This document shows, one piece after another, positions 58,488 to 64,000 of a stretch of 64,000 bases of DNA. Numbering within the stretch: the stretch's first letter is position 1; each line of letters opens with the position of its first letter. The stretch is from Turnera subulata (Eukaryota; Streptophyta; Magnoliopsida; Malpighiales; Passifloraceae): contig JAKUCV010002094.1 in the NCBI GenBank assembly GCA_028386065.3, positions 43,488 to 107,487 on the forward strand. Reading direction: 5' to 3'. The notes beneath the pieces are model-generated. The model searched no databases and was not told the origin of the DNA. It was given only the letters and a program-made list of their open reading frames with translations. A program made the position numbers and the translations under genes.

Positions 58488-58909
58488 TTGACTCCTGACA
58501 ATGATTTAGGAAAAATTCAAGTTAGAATTTCGAGATTGTGGGAATCCTTGAATACAAAATTATAGAATCTCCTTATTAATCCAGATATGAGTTTAATTGA
58601 TGCAAAGGTATGCTTAATTTTTCATGTCATTTAATTTGTTAATTTTTCATTTCATAACTTAAATTTTATTTATATTATTATTTTATATAATATATTTTGG
58701 TGGTCTCTTTTATGTTTTAATATAATTTTTTATCATTTTATATTTTTATTAATTCTTTTTTCTATTATTTTTTATTTTAGGACTCTTTTTTTTTTAGAAT
58801 CAAATCAAACTTTTCATTAATCAAACTTTTCATTATGAATATGGTTAGGGAAAACTGGAAGTAGGTGAATAAGACCATTTTGCTAAGTTCTTCCTTCAAA
58901 TCATGAACC

Positions 58910-59990
58910 TTTTTCTGATTTATATTCTATTTTTTGTATTAAAAATTTTTCTTCATAATAATAGATTTTTCTATTTGTTTTCATAATTTCTATTTTAAAA
59001 ATTACTCATTTTATAATTTATATTTTTTGTTTATTATTAATTAATTCTTATAATTTTTTATTCTGTGTTTAATATTTTTTGTTTTAGGGGTTAATTATGT
59101 AAGCTCAAGCATAGATCAACAAATGATGCACGTATAAATTTACAAAATTAATTATTATATATATTATTATTGAGTATTTTATATTATTTATTTTTCCAAA
59201 TTATTTTTATTTTCTATTTTAATTTCATAATAATATTTTTAAAAAACAATTCTCGATTTTTATTTTTAGAAATTATACTCTTATTTTTTTATGTTTTGTT
59301 TATTATTATTTTAATTTTTCCTTTTTTTGTTTAATATATATTTTTTTGGGGCTCACTGATATATTATTTATATGATTAATAAATAGTTTATTTTATTTAT
59401 TTTTTTGATTTATATTCTATTTTCTAATTTAACTTTTTTTTGGATAATAATATTTTTTTATTTTTTTCCCGATTTATATTTGTTTATAATTAGTCTCTTA
59501 AGTTTTTTTATTTTTTTTTATCATCCATTAATTCTTTTGATGTTTACTTCTGTTGTTTAATATTTTTGTTGTTTTTTCTCAACGATCCATGTTTAACTTT
59601 ACAAAATTAATTATTATTTATACTATTATTAAATATATTTTTAAGAATTTATTTTTCTGATCTATATTATATTTTACTGTTTTAATTTTTTATAATAATA
59701 TTTTTTATTCATTTTACTGATTTATGTTTTTAAAATTACAATCTTATATTTGTTTTTTATTTTTTGGTTATTATTAATTAATTCTTTATATCTTTTATTC
59801 TGTTGTTTAATATATTTTTTGTTTTACGGGCCAGTAATGCATGTTTAAGTTTAAAAAATTAATTATTATTTATGTTATCATTAAATTGTTTACTTTGTTT
59901 ATTTTCTGATTTATTTTCTAATTTTTATTTTAATAATTTTTATCTATTTTCCAGATCTATATGAAAAAAAATAAAAATGTATAATTTGGA
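58910..59990 (+). repeat. Degenerate tandem repeats, period about 230-260 bp, in the Helitron
   Basis: Four or so units share TGTTTAATATTTTTTGTTTT (near 59068, 59330, 59560, 59808) followed by an ATGTTTAA...AAATTAATTATTATTTAT phrase and CTGATTTATATTCTATTTT. Very AT-rich and non-coding. Confidence 0.6.
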
Positions 59991-60109
59991 AACAAATTAT
60001 GTGCAAATTTTTTTAATATTACATAACAAATGCCTAGAAATAATAGTTAAAATTGTTTTTAAAAAATAATTAATAAGCAAGCCCGTGGAACCCACGGGAA
60101 GTGAGCTAG

Positions 60110-61008
60110 TGACCCCTAAAAACTCAATTTAGGAGATGCCTTGTGCTGCTGTTAGTTTTGATTTTGGATCATTTGCCATTATAGCTTAACGCTTCTCTAC
60201 CATATAGGATCACAAGAGTTGTTGTAACTCACAGTACATCATCATGTAACGAGACCATTGTATTATAGTAGTGTTTGTAATACACAAGGAGTACAATACT
60301 AACAAATAGATGATATGCAGTACAGCTAGAGGATACAGATAGCTGTACAGCTAGAAGGATAAGAAACCCATCAGATCACTAACTAACCCTTAGCTAATCA
60401 TGTATACAGTCTTATCACTAATATTGGTGAATACCCATTGAAATACATAGAAACAAACATACAAGCACATTCCCAAATGCCATCTCTTGGATTCTTAATC
60501 GAATCCTGAAAATTATCCTAATTCTAAAGTCCTCATTCAATGAAACTGCAGACTTTGACTCATTAGCAAAGCAGGGGGTAGATAGATATTCACCGGGCGA
60601 GAATTTCATTCAATTACTATAAAAAATAAGCAGAATGGCAGACATATTAACCAAAAAAGAAGAAACACTTACAAAGTACCTGATGTGAAAGCAGTTATAT
60701 CAATCTATGTTGGAAAGCAACTGAAACATTCATCTACATTAAAAATCAACCAATAACACACTAGAATCCACAACCAGCCACCAACAATCAAAAGAAATTT
60801 TGATTTAGAAAGATAGAGGAAATCCAAAGCCAATGCTTGCCATCACTAACCATTAAAACTAAGTATCCATTACAACTACAATACTAGAGAATATCCAGCA
60901 GGTGTGATGAGCTGCAGCAAAAGTACACCATCAGTTTCAAATACTACCAAAAAAGCACAAAGCGCTGAAACTAATACTAACTAATACTATTTTATACCCG
61001 ATAAAAGG
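60110..61008. other. 3' flank of the GeBP-like gene
   Basis: Includes the 3' trailer of the gene (minus strand, below 61009) and duplicated flank shared with 38870-40167. No other gene. Confidence 0.6.
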
Positions 61009-62190
61009 TCAATACTTTCCAGCTTCATAGGCTGCCAAAGCAATCTTCGCTTGCTTCTTCAACAATTGAGTCTTCTCCACCAGCAACTGCAAGCTTTTCA
61101 TTTGCAGGTTCTTCCACCTCTCTTCCATTTGAGCTTTTTCTTCAATCCCAGAAAATTCCAGACCTCTCTTCACGACAAAGTCTTCAATTTCAGCCAATCT
61201 CAAAACATTCAAGTTGACATTTCCAAACACCGGCTTGGGACTTAAGCCCAGACCAAGGTCGATCACATTATCCAAATCCATCATTGACGGCAGCTCCACT
61301 CTTGCCTTTGCCTTCTTCTTGCTGCTCCCATTGGAATGATGAGCAGGATCTTCCACAAGGTCGCCCCAAATTTGATGGCACAACTCATGAATTTGAAGGT
61401 CATGTGAGTTCCGACTGCTCCCCCCCTTTCCTTTCAGGTACTTCTTCCTAATCCTCCGCAACTTTTCCGTCAACTGGTTAATAGACACAGAAAAATGCAA
61501 GTTTTTCTTGACAAATTCAAAAAATAGATTCCTATCCTTGGGGAGTTTGCTGCCACTATCCCCATTTTCATCCTTGAAGCTAATGAATCCTTTCAGCAAT
61601 TTAATCTCGTCAGCATCACTCCAGACACGCTGAAACGGGTGAGCTTTGGTCTCATCCTCACCTGGCTCACTTTTCACGTGCTTCCTTCGCCTCTTTGCTG
61701 CGTTAGAGACGACGGCCTCCACATCCCCCTGGGCGCCACGCTTGGTAGCTGGCTTGGCCTGTTGGTTGTGATTGGAAGCGACAAGTTCTGGGTGTTCAGA
61801 ATCAGAATCCGCATCATCGGAAACAGACTGGGACTGATCATCATCAGACTCAGACTCAGTTTCGGGTTTCCTGAGGGGTTGCTCTTGGGTCTGGGTTGTT
61901 GTTTTGGGCGCTGGGGTGCTGTTGTTTGCCTCTTCTTCCTCCTCTACTTCTTCTCCTCCAGAAGAAGATTTCTCAGCTGAGGTCTGGGTTGGTGGGGCAG
62001 AGATGCTCTTGCTTGCCTCTTCTTCTTCAGGGGAGGAAGAAGATTTTTCAGCAGAAGATTCTTCAGGCGAAGATTCCTCAGGTTCTTTCGCCTCCTCCTT
62101 TTTTTGCTCTTCGTCCTTGGAGGAGGAAGAAGCAGGAACAGGCTCATCAACCTCATCAACAACAACAGGAGGCTTGTTTTCAGGCGCCAT
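61009..62190 (-). CDS. GeBP/Storekeeper-like (DUF573) transcription factor, intact
   Basis: Single coding exon of 393 codons (ATG at 62190, CCATGG context). Residues 1-135 are Glu/Ser-rich and disordered. KRRRKH (166-171) is a probable nuclear signal. Residues about 187-277 form the DUF573 domain that defines GeBP/STKL proteins: RVWSDADEIKLLKGFISF, the FFEFVKKNLHFSVSINQL helix, EKLRRIRKKYLKGKG and ELCHQIWGD. The C-terminus (EERWKNLQMKSLQLLVEK, then AKIALAAYEAG) is the conserved leucine-rich helix used for dimerisation in the family. GeBP proteins are plant-specific nuclear DNA-binding regulators linked to cytokinin responses and trichome development; the target here is unknown. A 5'-UTR intron precedes the start. 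A decayed copy lies at 40168-41300. Confidence 0.93.
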   Translation of the reverse strand: MAPENKPPVVVDEVDEPVPASSSSKDEEQKKEEAKEPEESSPEESSAEKSSSSPEEEEASKSISAPPTQTSAEKSSSGGEEVEEEEEANNSTPAPKTTTQTQEQPLRKPETESESDDDQSQSVSDDADSDSEHPELVASNHNQQAKPATKRGAQGDVEAVVSNAAKRRRKHVKSEPGEDETKAHPFQRVWSDADEIKLLKGFISFKDENGDSGSKLPKDRNLFFEFVKKNLHFSVSINQLTEKLRRIRKKYLKGKGGSSRNSHDLQIHELCHQIWGDLVEDPAHHSNGSSKKKAKARVELPSMMDLDNVIDLGLGLSPKPVFGNVNLNVLRLAEIEDFVVKRGLEFSGIEEKAQMEERWKNLQMKSLQLLVEKTQLLKKQAKIALAAYEAGKY

Positions 62191-62212
62191 GGCTCACAAT
62201 TCCCAACGTAAC

Positions 62213-62554
62213 CTAGAGTGAGAGAAAACAGAGAAAAATCAAAATCATGAGATTGAAAACCAATACAATCGAAGAAAACCCTAAAAAATTGAAGAGCGAG
62301 CAAACCAGACAAAAGAAAAAAAAAACCTTAATTAAACCCTAATTCAGAATGTAGCAAAAGCAAAAGTTAAGTAAAAAAAAAGAAACCAAAATCATCATCT
62401 ACTGACAAACAATCAAAGACCGCCGCCGGATACAATACACCTTCCTAAACCACTAATCCACACACTAACACCAAACACAAAGCAAATCAGCAAAAAGAAA
62501 GAGAACAATAAAAAAAAAAAGAAAAGAAAAAGAGAAGAGAAAAGGAGAGATGAC
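62213..62554 (-). other. 5'-UTR intron of the GeBP-like gene
   Basis: Donor CATCAG-GTCATC (62555/62554) and acceptor CTCACTCTAG (62213), with the ATG 23 bases into the second exon. The intron is T-rich in the sense strand. The same intron is kept in the pseudogene copy. Confidence 0.65.
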
Positions 62555-62670
62555 CTGATGCGGAGGAGGAGGGAAGGAGGAGCAGAGAGTGAAAACAAAG
62601 AAGGCTTGTTTTGAGAGAGACTTTTTGTACTTTCTTTTTTTGTGTTCTTCTGTGTCACTGCACTTGTTTG

Positions 62671-62680
62671 GTTTATATAG
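62671..62680 (-). promoter_or_regulatory. TATA box of the GeBP-like gene
   Basis: The minus strand reads CTATATAAAC, conserved with the pseudogene promoter at 41816-41823. The 5'-UTR first exon lies between it and the donor at 62555. Confidence 0.6.
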
Positions 62681-62836
62681 AGTATATGTGTAGTGTAGTG
62701 ACCCTTTACATTCCCTTCCCCCGCGACCCCACACCTCATTTTATTTATTCCCTCCAAAAACTGTTTTGCCTTCCCGCGCGCCCAATTCTTCCTCTTCTAT
62801 TTTCCTTTTTTAATTTCCCCCCCAAACAATTCCTCT

Positions 62837-62862
62837 CCCCCCCCCCCCCCCCCCCCCCCCCC
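62837..62862 (+). repeat. Poly(C) run of 26
   Basis: Uninterrupted C tract upstream of the GeBP-like promoter. The pseudogene's flank lacks it. The length may be unreliable because such runs are error-prone in sequencing. Confidence 0.9.
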
Positions 62863-63804
62863 AACCTTAATGCTATACTACTAAGTATCTTTTATTTCCT
62901 AAAAAAAAAAGTTATCTTTTAAGTATTTTTTTGGTCAGTAGTATCTTTTAAGTGTCACGCGCGAGTGTTATTTCCAAATCCACAACAAGTCAACAACAAC
63001 AAGAATTCTAAATAAACCAAAAAAGAAACTCTTTACTGCTTTTACTCCATCATAAATGTAAAAAAAAAAAGTGAATGATTACGTATTACCCTTAATCAGG
63101 ATGTACTCATGGCCTATTTTTTTCCACTTTGAAAAATCAGAAATTATGTTTGATAAATATATATTTATTTTTATTAGACCCTTAAACTTTCAGAGATTAC
63201 AAAATATATCTTAAATCATCTCTGGTAACTGATAACGGAGCAACTCTGTTAAATAAAATCGATAAAAATAAAAACATCTTTTCAAATTTTCATCCCTAAT
63301 TAACAAATTTAAAATCTCTAATTATCGATTCTTCAATCCCCTCTCATCTCCTCTCTTTGCCGTCATCGATCAACGACACAATCACTTCCTCCCACCTGCG
63401 ACGGCTTAGCCTTTGCTTTTGACAGTATCCACGCTTTCTTCACCTCCTTCCCAAACCTGGTATGACATCTCATTATGCAATTAACAACTAGTTTATTAAT
63501 AAAAAAATTGGTCTTATTAATAAAAAAATTGGTCTTTTTTTCAACAAAATTTTAATAAAATATTAAAAATAATAATAGAATTATGGAATAAATTATTCTA
63601 TAACTTTCAAATTATAAAAAAAATTTAGTAAAATGTTAAAAATATTTACAGAATTATTGAATGAATTACTCTATAGGTTTTAAAATTTAAAAAATTCATT
63701 GAAATATACTGAAAATGAATAATTTTGTAGCTTTTAAAATTTTAAGAAGTTTTCAATGAAATACTGAAATTGAATTATGCTTTAGCACCAACACTACTTG
63801 TAGT
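62863..63804. other. Intergenic AT-rich DNA
   Basis: 62950-63030 matches the outer flank of the pseudogene copy (42840-42910, AAATCCACAACAAG...AATTCTAAATAAAC). 63320-63460 is a slightly GC-richer stretch with no clear frame. No gene recognised. Confidence 0.5.
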
Positions 63805-64000
63805 TGTAACAGCCCAGGTAAAAATTTCATTTTTACCGGGACTGTTTAAGTTAATGTACAGTAATTTACCATTAATTTTTAACCTTGGGTAATTAAATTA
63901 TGGTAAATCGAGTATTGGATTTTGAAACCGATCCTTGTCCTACGCTCGGGATTTTTCTGCGGATTTTACGGACCAAGTTGGGATTTTTCCGGGTCCGGGA
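63805..64000 (+). repeat. Start of another LARD2-like LTR, cut by window end
   Basis: It begins TGTAACAGCCCAGGTAAAAA and continues with ACCGGGACTGTTTAAG, GGTAAATCGAGT and GGGATTTTTC phrases parallel to the first 200 bases of LARD2's LTR. It is plus orientation and diverged from LARD2. Confidence 0.75.

Larger units (their letters stand above)
54175..60109 (+). mobile_element. Non-autonomous Helitron containing a solo LTR
   Basis: It starts TCTATTATATATATTTAAAG directly after A (54174). It ends with a perfect 7-bp hairpin CCCGTGG-AAC-CCACGGG (60082-60098), AAGTGAG and CTAG (60106-60109), followed by T (60110). These are the canonical Helitron ends with A|T insertion and no TSD. Related DNA at 53975-54010 provides an empty site (GAACCCATGACTC against GGAACTCA|TGACCCC). 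No Rep/helicase frame is present. 3432 bp of the 5935 bp is a later solo-LTR insertion; the remaining 2.5 kb is AT-rich. Confidence 0.9.

Overview
This window reads as nuclear DNA of a flowering plant. Three host genes are spliced plant genes: two NTP303/SKU5-similar (SKS) genes and one GeBP/Storekeeper-like transcription factor gene. They sit in AT-rich DNA packed with plant-type transposons: Ty3/gypsy, Ty1/copia, LINE, Mutator-like, CACTA and Helitron. No bacterial, organellar or viral gene organisation is visible. The species cannot be named from the sequence; the SKS coding exons are strongly GC-rich against AT-rich introns and spacers.

Layout. 1-1618 (minus): an SKS gene cut by the window edge. 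2770-9114: a non-autonomous LTR element (LARD1) with 2.4-kb LTRs, a 1.55-kb non-coding interior and TSD GTACA. 9726-15595: a Mutator-like element with long TIRs and a 10-bp TSD. It carries a captured YIPF-type gene, and its right TIR is split by a 4.0-kb CACTA element (11446-15444, TSD AGC). 16522-17102: a 5'-truncated LINE with a 16-bp TSD. 20266-22097 (plus): a complete three-exon SKS gene in divergent orientation to the first. 24293 to about 28340: a decayed Ty3/gypsy pol 3' half and its 3' LTR, the LTR holding a 323-bp foldback element. 28492-36205: LARD2, with 2.6-2.7-kb LTRs and TSD TATCA. Its interior has no gag-pol but carries two antisense ORFs, each with its own TATA box.

40168-41300 (minus) is a dead copy of the GeBP-like gene; the intact paralogue is at 61009-62190 (minus). 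Between them lie a foldback element, a Helitron-type 3' end, a LINE ORF1 relic (43721-44867, minus), a nearly intact Ty1/copia element (45028-53090, TSD ATAAC, LTR termini TA...CA), another foldback, a LINE 3' end, and a 5.9-kb non-autonomous Helitron (54175-60109). The Helitron contains a 3.4-kb solo LTR (55056-58487, TSD TTGAC). A further LTR of the same general type starts at 63805 and leaves the window.

How it fits together. The host genes are probably unrelated in function: SKS proteins act at the wall and apoplast, usually of pollen, and GeBP-like proteins in the nucleus. Most of the DNA is layered insertion, and TSDs or paralogous empty sites let much of the order be read. The points most worth a second look are the antisense two-gene cargo of LARD2, the gene-bearing MULE split by a CACTA element, dyad-motif arrays inside two LTR families, one variant primer-binding site shared by three different LTR elements, and exact intron presence/absence between the SKS paralogues.
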